In this document: positions 47,700 through 58,714 of the stretch, one piece after another
Layout: each line of letters opens with the position of its first letter
Position numbering within the stretch: the stretch's first letter is position 1
Assembly (NCBI GenBank): GCA_014898415.1
Contig: RCTD01000017.1
Span: forward strand, 1,239,001 to 1,303,000
Origin: Stromatinia cepivora
Lineage: Eukaryota; Ascomycota; Leotiomycetes; Helotiales; Sclerotiniaceae
Reading direction: 5' to 3'
DNA length: 64,000 nucleotides
Program-made: the position numbers and the translations under genes
Notes under the pieces: generated by a model
What the model saw: the letters and a program-made list of their open reading frames with translations, nothing else
What the model was told of the DNA's origin: nothing
Databases searched by the model: none

Positions 47700-49026
47700 A
47701 TGGTCTCCATCACTGTACGCATCCACAATGCACAGCTCATCCGTGATAACTCCCTCATCGCAATCTTCATGGGCGGCACAGCTGGGATCAATGAACACAC
47801 TATTCGTGCCCTCGCTGCCACTCACGCTGAACATAGTAAGAACATCCTACGACTATTCATCGTCGGAAGAAATAAAAATGCAGCTATGAAAATAAATGCA
47901 GAATGCAAGGAATTGTGTCCAAATGGATAATTTATATTTATAAAAGCGAAGGATTTAAGTTTACTTAAAGATGTGGATAGAGTCTGTGAGGAGATTATTA
48001 GGATCTTAAAAAGCGAGTGCAAGGCGAAGAGGCCGTGGATTGATTTGTTAGTGTCGGGATAACTGTATACGGGGAAGTGAAGCTTATCAACGAACGTGGA
48101 ATACTCTTGATAGTTAATACGTTTTGATTTGCCTAAAGAGCTAGAATCTATGGAAGGTGAAGAACTATATAATGGTGCATGCCGAGGCACTAGTGAGCAC
48201 GTGATCCTTACCATCCTTACCATGCACGTGATTCATATTCCGACAGTTAGTTATGACGCAGGGTGTTTTAACCTTTCCAAGAACTGGTATGTCATTTATC
48301 TATTACTAAACTTCGAGATTGTCATCTAACAAAAGCAAAAGAAAGCAAAGAAGGAATCGACTCCATCTTCTCCCTAATGTACTACTCCCGCATGCGCTGC
48401 ATCACCCAACCACTCCCCTTACCCATCAAATCCCCACATCTCCGCCCGCATCATCTCGGTCCTGAACCCTAAACTCCACGGTAAAATAATCCCGGAAGAT
48501 TTATCCCTACATAATCATAGTCTTCCACGCTACGCATCTTCTCACGTATGTACATGACGACATTCTTCATGGAAAATATCACAAAAATTCATTCCGGAAA
48601 AATCGCCCTGTTTCATATTTATCCTGGCATAGTTACGACGGATATGCTCGATCATAGTATATTACCAAAGTGGATTGTGTGGGTGTGGAAATATGGTATT
48701 GGGCCAGTGATGAAATTTTTGGAGATGGAGGGGAAGGAATGTGGAGAGAGAATTTTGTGGCTTATGTGTGAGAGGTTTATGTGCAGGAATGTGGTTGTGG
48801 ATGCGAAGGATATGGAGAATCATCACGGGATAGAGATGGCAGTGGCGGTGGATGGGACGGTGGGTGGTGCTGTGTATGATGTTGGATCTGGTGGGGAAAC
48901 TTTCCCAATACCTAAGATGTAAGATCTTATGAGAAGTTGAGGAAGAATGCGGTGCATAAGATTGTGTGGAATCATACTATGGATGTTTCTAGGGAGATAA
49001 AGAAGGGTGGTGTTTTTATGGAATAA
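47700..49026 (+). pseudogene. Short-chain dehydrogenase/reductase-like pseudogene
   Basis: Segment 1 (47,700-48,060) encodes a Rossmann N-terminus, LIAIFMGGTAGINEHTIRAL and LRLFIVGRNKNAAMKI, then an in-frame TAA before FIFIKAKDLSLLKDVDRVCE. About 240-260 bp of unrelated DNA (about 48,060-48,325) then separates it from KESKEGIDSIFSLMYYSRMR (about 48,330-48,400). After further frame changes comes YMTTFFMENITKIHSGKIAL and on (48,548-48,922), then a frameshifted tail YEKLRKNAVHKIVWNHTMDV. This is the layout of the fungal NAD(P)-binding SDR proteins that I know as about 330-350 aa. The glycine motif itself reads GGTAGIN instead of GG..GIG. Stop, frameshifts and insertion make it inactive. Confidence 0.83.
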
Positions 49027-50499
49027 TAGACTTTATCTATTTAAGAGTTCCCCTTTTTTTTCTTCCAGTGATTTTATAAGATTTAGTTGAGTGTTTATAA
49101 ATTCGTTTTCTAGAATTTCAAAGCATCCTTCCTTCACATAGTAAATTGCAAAAGTAACGCCAGAGATAAAACGCAAGATACTGTCTAATTTCTGGTTGAC
49201 GGAGCCTGCTACGACACATGAGTGCAGAAATTATTTCAAAAAGCCACGATAGAATCTTTTAGTTGATATTTGTATCAATGGTTTATTGAGGGAAAGAATC
49301 ATCAAAACTTAGATATTTAGAAATGAAAACTTCTCGAGTGTGCGAACAGGTACGTAGAAAACTTTTATATGTATGGTATCTATCGTTTTTCCCTCAAAAT
49401 GAAACTACTTGAATATATCTTGAAATTGATAGATAGATTCAAATACATATGATTCATCTTCAAATATGTTAACATGTAATAGGTATGGAAACATAAACCA
49501 AAATTGATGACGACGCTGTTTCAACGGTACCACCTTAAATCTCCTTCAAATACAACCCCTTAAACCCCCCGCTTAAATGATTCCACATGAGCGGTAATCA
49601 GCTCCCTAACTCCATAAGACGGAGTGCACTACGTAGACAAGGCGTCTCACATGGATGATGGCGGTCCAAATCTGACCTTTCGCAAAGAGTTGTAACCTCA
49701 ACACTCATAACTTTTTGCGCTAGTATATCGAGGGAACTATCATGAAAATATCCCGTAATAGCCAGTGCCCAAAAACCTCCTTTCATAGCATTACAGAAAC
49801 GGAGAGGCTACACGATCGGATTATACACTTGAAGAAAAGGGTGGAAGGAAGCTGCTGGGCAAGAAAAGACAGGAGGGAAAGGTTAGCAAAATATATCAGA
49901 TTGGACAAATTGCTAAAAGAGATACTGTTGTGGTTTTTCCTATTTTTCCTAATGCTAGGAATCAGGGACTGTCGCCTGTTTTTGTTGTTGTGCTTTAGGG
50001 CATGAATGAAAGATATATTGCTATTAGTGCCCAGAAGATCCCAAGCTGAAAACGGATACAGGGAATCTTGAGGGAAATCAAACAACGGGTTAAGACATCC
50101 TCTTCCAGAGGATTATGTGTTTTATTCTGTTGTAAGGCAGCCCTGCAATGGCCTTCAGCTTCAAAAAATGGGGAGATACGAGCCCAGGCAATAAACGCAT
50201 GGGCATGCTCAAATCGAACAATTATATCGGACTCTGTAACAAGGTAGTAGGCTTGGAATGATATTCAATTTAGCTATAATCTTTTAGGGTTCCTAAGATC
50301 CTTTGAGTCTGACCTTTCTCAGGATTGTAGGAAAATGTCCAACTATATATACACAATTATATGCGGGGTGGGACAACTCATCACACATATGAGTGGGGTG
50401 AGTCCTTATTTATCCAATTCAGCCGGAGTCACCTCGGAACCACTCTCCCGTGCAACAGACTCGGTCAATCTACTTAGATGTTCCAAAGTTGATCCAGAA
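49027..50499. other. Intergenic region; no gene seen
   Basis: ORFs at 49,598-49,786 (-), 49,742-50,005 (+) and 49,783-50,085 (-) overlap and have no motif. No repeats noticed. Confidence 0.5.
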
Positions 50500-51450
50500 G
50501 CAGAGTTTCAGTTAGAATTATTTCAATCCCGAATTTAATTAATGAAAGAAGTAAAGCGCCAGAAACTTTTGCAGTATTGGCCGTGTAGTCTCAGGTGGTC
50601 GACATCCGGTTCTAGCATCCCTTATGCCTTCTGTAAGTATGCAAATTTTGGAACAATAGTGCTCAATGATATATGTAGGCAGGATTGTTGGCGCTGCAGG
50701 CACCCTAATTTGCAGTCTACATCAGCGAAGTGAGACTTAAAAAGAATCGCTTTCATTCACAAAACTCAGTTGTTGCAAAGCATCCTTCAAAACAATACTT
50801 TACTTCGTAGACTTTGCCTTTTTCCTTCAACGTGCGTAAGGTACAAAATGTTTGATCCCATATTATATCAATCTGCTTCTGGAAAAGGTGCTGTCTATGA
50901 AAGGGAAGCTTTGTATTTCCTCATGCGCCCGATTGAAATTGAAACGGTACGTCTGGCTTTTGGCCTGAGAAACGTGCAAAAGTGCCAATAGCGACCCCAG
51001 CCTTAGATTCGAGTCGAGCGAAGTATCAATGAAACCTTATAATAAAGCTTGAGGACCGCATATATCCTCTTCTAAACGCAACAGAACGCTTCGCTGAAGA
51101 ACTACTTCGGCCTGCAAATGCAGATCTTGCTGCAGCCTCTGCAGCCATTGCAAGCAAGCTCCGTCTATTTCTCAGAGTACCAAATTTGGAGGCTGCTAAA
51201 GGGTCTCTACAGCGTCATTACTACGAGGCACCTCAAGGCTTTCTTTCATGTAAAGTATTAAGAGATGTTTGAGAATGCCTAGGAATTTTCTTCCAAGTAA
51301 GCCAGAACTAAAAATGGGTAAGTGATACCATCGGCAAAGAAGCACTGTCTAACTTACGAACTATATCTTCTGTAGATCCGAGGGAAGCAAAACAACATAA
51401 TAAAACACTTGATTGATCCAAGAAGCCTTGTCTTGATCGTATGAAAGTGG
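50500..51450 (+). pseudogene. Unidentified gene relic with exon-like segments
   Basis: Several + strand segments read like protein but are broken by stops and frame changes. At about 50,550-50,720 a GTAAGT...GTAG intron-like interval separates HPVLASLMPS from RIVGAAGTLICSLHQRSE. At about 50,965-51,273 IATPALDSSRAKYQ is followed by a stop, then LEDRIYPLLNATERFAEELL and QRHYYEAPQGFLSCKVLRDV, then a stop. A 79-bp GTAAGC...GTAG interval then leads to IRGKQNNIIKHLIDPRSLVL. I do not recognise the family. The regular splice-like signals with coding-like amino-acid content suggest a decayed multi-exon gene rather than chance. Confidence 0.45.
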
Positions 51451-52831
51451 AGCTGATATAGGTTGGCGTATGTAAGTTACCTCCTAGTCGCTGCCCATTG
51501 GTAGTTGTGTGTCAATCGTGAGTATGAGATATTGTCTGAGCCCCGTTCAAGTATTTTCGTGTTTGTGAGAAGCTTCATCAGACCCCGTGTAACTCAGAAC
51601 CGTGAGGTGTAATTCCACATACTTCGCCTAGTTTACTCCATCGCTGTTGCGGGAAGAAAAGCGTGATCAAGTATGATCTTTGGAATCTGACCGCCCATAG
51701 CATAAAACAGTGGTGGTATGAACTGTTCTAGAGATTCACAACCTGCTAATGCAATATTATCTAGTGGGTATATATATATTTCCGGCATTCGCCCTACAAG
51801 CTAAATACTAATATTCGTGAACCGATCGTGCTTGGGAAGATGTGAGCGACTTTGAACAATACTCCGCAGCGCAAGAGCCCCACAGCACATGGAGCATGTG
51901 CAAGTTCTTGAATAGCTAATATGTGCCTGTGAATTTTGCCTTTTCGGGCTCATCTGGATGGGCAGGCAGGGCATTTGGTTGACTTGTCCTCGATATCCAT
52001 AACAATTTTACAAGATTGAATAAGGTTGTAAAAATCAATCAATATAAAAAACTGTGACACTAGAGTATGTGAGCTGCAGGTGTTGGTGTAATTGGGTTGT
52101 TCACCACATGTACACAAATGGATCAGAAATCCATAATAATTACAGTATGAAATATTACTTCAATTAGTTGAAAATTGATTCATGATAAAACATTAAAAAG
52201 TATATCCTCAACTCCCATAGTAATTTTGGTGGGGTTGAAATTTTGCGTTGTTGCCATTTAATCTTTAATCTGTTCTATCAACCACGAGGCCGCTTTAGTT
52301 TCCGGGTTCCTTTGGTGTATTAAAGCGTCACCAGAACAAAAGAGTTTCACCCGGTCAACTGAACGTCTAAACCTAATTAGATGATGCATTGGCAGAATTC
52401 TATTATTAGGGTGTTTCCGAATTGAATTATGACTATTGAGTTAATGAATATATTAAGGCGGTGACCTAATTAGGTTAACGGTTCATTTAGCAGGTGGAAC
52501 TCTTCTACCAGAACAAAAGCATTACCAGAACGCAACAACAAATGCAAATGTATGGAGAGCTTTCAATCCTTGACAAATTAGGCCACGATCACCATGAGCA
52601 ACGCAACAAAGTCGAGGCTGAAACTTGTTGTGGTTGGTGGTTTGGTGAAGGTGGCAAAAGCAAAGCAATGAATACTTCCCGAGCCCCGATAGGCACGTTG
52701 GCAAAAATAACCTAACCTAAGCTAGCGAGCGCGTTCTGTTTTCTTTCTTCCCCTTTCCTTTCCCTACAACCACAACTTCTTCAATACTATACGCGATACT
52801 CTCTCCTCATCTATGGCACAACTTACGAACA
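51451..52831. other. Intergenic 5' flank of the FunK1 kinase; no gene seen
   Basis: Moderately AT-rich with no motif-bearing ORF (the 52,494-52,715 + ORF is opposed by a shadow on -). Pyrimidine-rich DNA at about 52,740-52,810 just before the start codon looks like a core promoter. Confidence 0.5.
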
Positions 52832-55331
52832 ATGAGTTCTCTCTCCGATGCGGATATTATCGCACAGAACCCAATCGGAAATGGCTTGGACGACTTTCGT
52901 TGTCTTTTCAAAGAAAAATGTAAAGATCTTGGTGTCTCTGAGATTGAACAATTAGTGGAAACATCTAGGAAAGGCAAGTACAAAAATATCTACCTAAAAT
53001 AAAACTTCTATCTAAATTCAATACTAATTTTGTGTAGATGCCAAAGAACTGGCGCTCGAGCTGCTTATGGCGCTAGGTTCCATCCCGCTAGCTTATGCTC
53101 TCAAATCTCGTAGCGGTCCTGGTGCTCTTAAACGGGATCTTGTCAGGTTGGTACCGCAGATATTTTCCGATGACTCCAACCTTTCATCGTGTATCCCACT
53201 TTTCAAGGCAGTTGACAGCCATGCATCCGACGTTGAGATTTTCAATGCACTCTTCGGCCTCCTCGCCAGACCAACCACTCCCCCTCAATCCATCCCACCT
53301 TTTTCCGGCTCCTTCCAGCAGACACCGTTCACGTTCACCACTGGCAGCCTCGCAGACTCATCCGAGCGTCTGAAGAATACCTCTTTAATACTCAGGGAAG
53401 AAATAGAAGGTAGCCTTATAGTGGATCTTCCAGACTTCTTTAATACTTTCTTTGAACCAATTCCAAAGCTTTCGGAGATTGCAGAAATTGTATTCCACAT
53501 GTGCAAAGATTCAGAGCTGCCGCTATATAGGGAAGGCACTGGCTGGGTAGAATGGCCAAATGATTGTCAAGAGTCGAATGTTTTGGGCTGGCTCAAGAGC
53601 TGTATTGAACAACTTCTTCTTTTCGCGAGTGAAAGAGGTTTTCGTCCCGACAAAGATCGTCGATGTCTTGCCACTCCAGATAAATCTATTCCTGGATCAG
53701 TCAGTCCGAGGAAACTGGATATCGGCTTTACCTACGGTTCAAGCGACGAACCTGTAAACTGGTCCCAGATCCTCGTTCCTGGCGAGCTCAAAAGTAACCC
53801 GGTGGAAGAAAATCACTCCGCCACTTGGCTTGACCTCGTAAAATACGTACGGGAGGTGTTCCGTGCACAAGATACGCGTCGGTTCGTTCTGGGCTTTACA
53901 ATCTGCGGTTCACTCATGAGGCTATGGGAATTTGATAGACTTGGAGGAATGGCTTCTAAATCATTCGATATTAACAAAGATGGTCAAATGTTCGTTTCGA
54001 CAATTCTAGGGTATTTGTGGATGGATGAGGAAGATCTGGGCTTTGATCCTACTATACTGAAAGAAGGTGCTAACAAATACATCAATATCCAGCGGAATGG
54101 TTCGGAAGAGCGGCTTTGTTTGGAAAAACTTATGCAGCGGCAGTCTTCTGTTGTTGGTCGAGCGACTACCTGCTGGAGAGGCTGCGTCAATGGGGACACG
54201 CGACTAGTCATCAAGGATTCATGGGAGTATGAGGAGCGACCCGAAGAGGGTATTTTACTGAAAGAAGTTACAGAAGCTGGAGTAGAGAACATAGCGCGTT
54301 ACTATCATCATGAGACTTTGTATGTTAGGGATGCGGTCGATGATGTTCGCAATAATGTTCGGAAGGGATTACAGGACGCCAGCGGGAGAGATCCGTTTCA
54401 ACGGCGCCAACCTGCAATATCTGAATCTACTCCAAGCTCAGCCACGTCTGGCAGGTTGGAAGGAGGGAGAGGCAGAGGCAGAAGCGGAAGCAGAAGCAGA
54501 AGCAGCATCAAAAGCATCAAAAGCATCACACGCAAGAGATCTTCGAGCTCTATACAGATGCGAATGCCCCCTCCCAAACGCGTCTGCTCAGACCCTCCAG
54601 TCCAAAACAACATTCAACGACAATTCAATCGAGTCCATCGTCGTGTGATTATGCGCGATGTGGGGAAGAGCATGTACGATGCAAATTCCCCGAGAGCTTT
54701 GTTGACAGGACTGCTTGGGGGGATTAAAGGTAAATAATGTACTGGAGAGAACTTTGGATTCTACTAACTAATTAATTAAGGACATGAGTCGCTATTGAAC
54801 GCTGAGATCCTCCATCGTGATATATCTATCGGAAATGTTATGCTGAACGAGGCCGAGGACGACGCTTTTCTGATCGATCTCGATCTTGCTGTTAAAATTA
54901 ATCGTGAAAAGGCTTCTGGAGCACCAAGCAAAACTGGCACCAAGGTATTTATGGCAATCGGTGTACTTTACGGCGAGCATCATAGTTTCATGCATGATTT
55001 AGAGTCATTCTTTTGGGTACTCTTCTGGCTTGGCGTACATTGGAATGGGCCTGGGCGGCCAAGAAATAGTAAAACGGAATACGAAAATTGGAATTACGAG
55101 AACACAAGGCAACTGGGTAAAATAAAGTCAGGCACGGTCCTTGGCCAAAGTGAATTCATTGAGGAGGTGGACTCAAATTTTACGTCTTACTGCAAGCCGT
55201 TGATACCCTGCATTAAACAGCTTCATGAAGTGGTATTCCCAGATGGAAAACGGTGGTCAACTGAAAATCGACGGTTGTATTCGCAAATGAAATTAATACT
55301 GGAAAAAGCGAGGGAAGCCTTAGAAGTATAG
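52832..55331 (+). CDS. Fungal-specific FunK1-type protein kinase, 794 aa, GC-AG first intron
   Basis: Exons 52,832-52,973, 53,038-54,729 and 54,781-55,331. Intron 1 uses a GC donor (G/GCAAGT) and a TAG acceptor; intron 2 is GT-AG with a CTAAC branch. Both are phase 1 and the joined frame is open throughout. The N-terminal ~350 residues are the FunK1 preamble (for example GELKSNPVEE). The N-lobe has VVGRATTCWRG and VIKDSWEYEERPEEG, with the Lys in the VIKD motif, then NIARYYHHETL and NNVRKGL. An Arg/Ser-rich insert (about 520-560) precedes the C-lobe, HRDISIGNVML (Asp625) and FLIDLDLAV (Asp644/Asp646 where other kinases have DFG), then FMAIGVL and HSFMHDLESFFWVLFWLG. Key residues are present, so activity is likely. 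Substrates of FunK1 kinases are largely unknown. Confidence 0.9.
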
Positions 55332-55512
55332 TTCAATTTAGGAATTTCAACCCGGCCAACTTTCTTTTTTGGCGTCACGAATGAAAGCGTTCCCTAGATA
55401 CGTTTTGCTAGCTCATGTACTCCCTGTTCAATTAATACTTTCTGCAACTCTTCTAACTGTCCTTATTGAGTAGATGATGAGCCAAGAAGAAAGATACGCT
55501 GCTTTACTCAAC

Positions 55513-55770
55513 ATCAGGCTCTAGTGATGGCACTATAAAATCGACGACTTCGGGCCCGGGCTTCTCCGCAGATGGTGAGCTCCTTGGCTACCTCTACTAG
55601 AGCCTTCTCACGCTCCTCCTCAAATCTCTCCTGTTCAAGACGCTTCTTTCCCGCTCGGGCGTTTCCTTCTCTTCGCACTTCTGCGGTATATCACTGTTTA
55701 TAGAAAGGGTTTGATCTGTCTCGCCCAGCGAAGGCTTTCCAGTGCTATATACAGTCCTTTTATTTGCCAT
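55513..55770 (-). pseudogene. Possible relic of a coiled-coil ORF
   Basis: The minus strand starts MANKRTVYSTGKPSLGETDQ and, after one frame change near 55,675, reads GKKRLEQERFEEEREKALVE and VAKELTICGEARARSRRFYS. The Glu/Arg/Lys-rich helix is typical of C-terminal coiled coils, including those after fungal transposase-like proteins. No identifiable domain; could be chance. Confidence 0.3.
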
Positions 55771-56574
55771 TAAGCTGTTCCCCCGATTAGTTCCCTTTTT
55801 TATCTGTGTTTCATATGTTTCTGTATGGTTTTGAGAATCTTTCTCATGACAATTTCGGGGTTTTTAATAGTCAATCTAATTCTAATTGTAAACGGGCAAA
55901 ATCCGTATATTATGATTTGATCTTGGTTAGGATATACCGGCAAGAAAGTATCTTAGGGATGTCTTGGTAACTTGGTAATGAAGTTGTCAAGTACTAGAAG
56001 CATAGCTCCAATGCCAATCTTTCTTGGTGTCTCCAGGTTTTTTGAAAGACTTTACTAGTTGAAGGTTGAGGAAATAAGATATGCAATGGCACCCACCGGG
56101 ATAGGAAGATCCAAACCGTTCATCATCAAATCTACGATGCTGTCCTTAGTCTTGCGTACAGGATATCGTGTAATCTCTTCAAATTGCTGAGGTAGGTCAA
56201 ACCCCCAAGTTATCCAAAAGAGCAAGGAATAATCAGGGATTCTATGAGAATATCCACTTTACTTGGAGTGCTGAACTTTCCCTGCTATGTTAAATGTATT
56301 TCAATCATTCAAAGACCAGGTACCATAAAGTCTGTGGATACGAACAATGGTTAACTGCCTGCACTTACAACATCATCATTTACCATGCCAAAAATATTCA
56401 TGAAAAGCCAATGTCAAATTGCACATCTTTACATCACTCTGATTCTCTCAGCCTTCACGGCGAAGATCAACATACGTACAACACCTCTCCCCGCGCATCA
56501 TCACATACCCCTTCATCTTGATTCTTTCTCCTTTCCTCCACCCTCTCATTCCCATCCATTAGCCTCCTCCCCAC
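55771..56574. other. Intergenic region between FunK1 kinase and LPMO genes (convergent)
   Basis: No recognisable gene; contains the 3' flank of the minus-strand LPMO. ORFs at 56,294-56,585 (+) are low-complexity His/Ser/Pro readings. Confidence 0.5.
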
Positions 56575-57594
56575 CTAACAAGTAAAAACCGCCGGCCCCG
56601 GTATAGTATATGGCTGCGACGCATACATATCATACGTAATCCCAGGATCAGTCGGCTTATAAACCCCAGGAATAGCCACCTTAGTACTCGGACCCGTACT
56701 AGTGCCACTTCCCGTAACTTGTATTTGATGACAAGACGGATAGAATTGGGCACCAGGGTATGTCCACGCGGCATGCAGAGCGATGATTTCATGGCGTACG
56801 ATGTAGGAACCAGCGGCTAAACAGGAGGGAATGGTATATGAATAGGAGTTTCCGGCTGTCATGAGGGGGGTGTCGCCCCAGACGGAGGAGCTGCCAATGC
56901 GCCCTGTGGCTTGGACTTTGAACCATACGGCGCTGTTGGAGAGGCGGTCAGTTAGTGGGGTTATTACGGTGGATAGCTATAGTTGGGGAATGGAATATGA
57001 GTGAGACTTACTTAGTGCCTGGTAAATAAGTGCTACACCCCGCAGCCGGACATTTCGCCATATACGTAATTACCGGTCCCGCTTCACATGTATGAGTGAG
57101 CACTATTCTACCATCTTACCAACAATCATCATCACCAGAAAAACCAAAAACTTACAATGACTTTCTGGCCAAAGCGTCCATCTCAAACTAACCGTGCTTC
57201 CAGCCGCAACAGGGCCGCCGGTCAAATTAGCAGGTTTAGAACCTACGATACCTCCTTCAGAATAACCACCGCATTGGAGATCGATGAGAGTCAGATCCGT
57301 TATGGGACCATTGCCTTGAACGGGACGGACGATACGCGGGGGAGGAGTGGCGTAATATGGATCTGAGTTCGGCTTTGATTGGGAATTAGTGAGATGAATA
57401 ATGGGAATGGTTTGGAGGGGGGAATACTTGATATCCCTGGGTAAAAAGCATGTTAGTTACTGTCCCGCTGGTTTTATCGAATGGAGAGGACTTACAGTAT
57501 AGAGAATTCCATTGATCGTTACATTGTCAACATATCCATGAGCTGCAACCGTGGCCGCGAATGCGAGAAGATTTGAGAAAGTTTTTAACTGCAT
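56575..57594 (-). CDS. AA9 lytic polysaccharide monooxygenase (former GH61), 250 aa, secreted
   Basis: Exons 57,594-57,496, 57,436-57,428 (9 nt), 57,372-57,156, 57,081-57,012 and 56,932-56,575. The signal peptide MQLKTFSNLLAFAATVAA is followed by HGYVDNVTING, so the mature protein starts with the copper-binding His19. His108 in WPESHSGPVITY is the second histidine-brace ligand; His185 (VRHEIIALH), Gln194 and Tyr196 (GAQFYPSC) complete the AA9 active site. The 9-nt exon encodes GYQ, restoring the expected YTGYQPNSDPYYATPPPRIV. No CBM1 follows; the C-terminus is a short Thr/Pro tail. Copper-dependent oxidative cleavage of cellulose or hemicellulose is the family activity. The exon 4 acceptor (AAG at 57,082) was picked for SH.GPV; a TAG 20-odd bases upstream is an alternative. 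Confidence 0.92.
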
Positions 57595-57675
57595 TGTAAC
57601 TTCTCGAAGCAAGTGCAAAGTAATAATCGAGTCTTCAAAATCCAGATTTACAAAGTCGATTAATGTATTAGCAAC

Positions 57676-57697
57676 ACACATATATATATATATACAA
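57676..57697 (-). promoter_or_regulatory. TATATATA run, likely TATA region of the LPMO gene
   Basis: An alternating TA run about 85-105 bp before the LPMO start codon on the same strand. Position fits a core promoter; a plain microsatellite is possible. Confidence 0.35.
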
Positions 57698-58714
57698 GAG
57701 CTGGACCTGAAAATTTCACACATGATACATTTTCCCCGTCTCACGGCCCGGCACTCCAATATCCCTCCTCAATCACATCATCAGTATACTCATATTCCTC
57801 CACTAAACATCAAACCTAAAACTTCGCTCCTCGCACCTTTCATCTCACACTTTCAAATGCGCAGTTTACTTTTAAAAAGATGCACCGTCGGCCAGCCCAC
57901 CCGTCGCCCACCAATCTTTCCACAAATACGTACTCAGTGTTGAATGACATAAGCGGAAATGTGGGGAAGGGTGTCTGTGCACGAAGGGAGATTCTTCCGG
58001 TTATATATTGCTGTATATCACCGCGGGTCACATGGCGACGAGCAGCGGGCTTGGCGTATATCGCCTAGAACATTATATGACTATCATGGTGATAGGCTAA
58101 AGGCCCGAATTATATTTAGGTTTTGGTTTGGAGATTGAGGTACGCGTGTGATGAAAGGCGTTTTTCGTCTTTGAATTTTTCTAGATGAAGTGGAATTGTC
58201 CATGTTGTGAAATATGGGGTACATGACTGCATTGTGGCACAGATGGGAATGAAATTTGTGGAATTTGTAGATTAAGTATAATGGAATTTGTTGAATAAGG
58301 TCAATATCCGATTTTTGTTCTCCGTTTCCGGATGTTGGGTAGTGCTCCTTCACCATACTGAGTTTGATGATTTTCCCAATGAATCTCCACTTGGGTTATT
58401 AATTTTCCTGTAGGGAAATAGACCAAGCTATAGAATGATTAAAGTTCCTTCTAATCTAGCGGCTTTCTAAAAATACAAGTGAGGGAAAATGAAAATTGAA
58501 TTCCGTAAAACATTAGTCTGCCCGCGCAACCATAATAGCAATCCTCCTTGGGTATCTGTCGCGCGCCGCAGATGCCAGTAGGACATATAAACAAACCAAA
58601 TAAGACATATGCAAAGGGGAGAGTGGCTTAATAGTACACCTTTCGCGCCCTCGTGTCTGCTCCTGTCCCGCCAAGTCCATAACAAATCTTATTTCTTATC
58701 CATGAAGTCATACA
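57698..58714. other. Intergenic region upstream of LPMO and downstream of MFS transporter
   Basis: No gene recognised; ORFs here (57,840-58,068 on both strands, 58,084-58,356 -, 58,467-58,685 -) have no motif. Confidence 0.5.
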
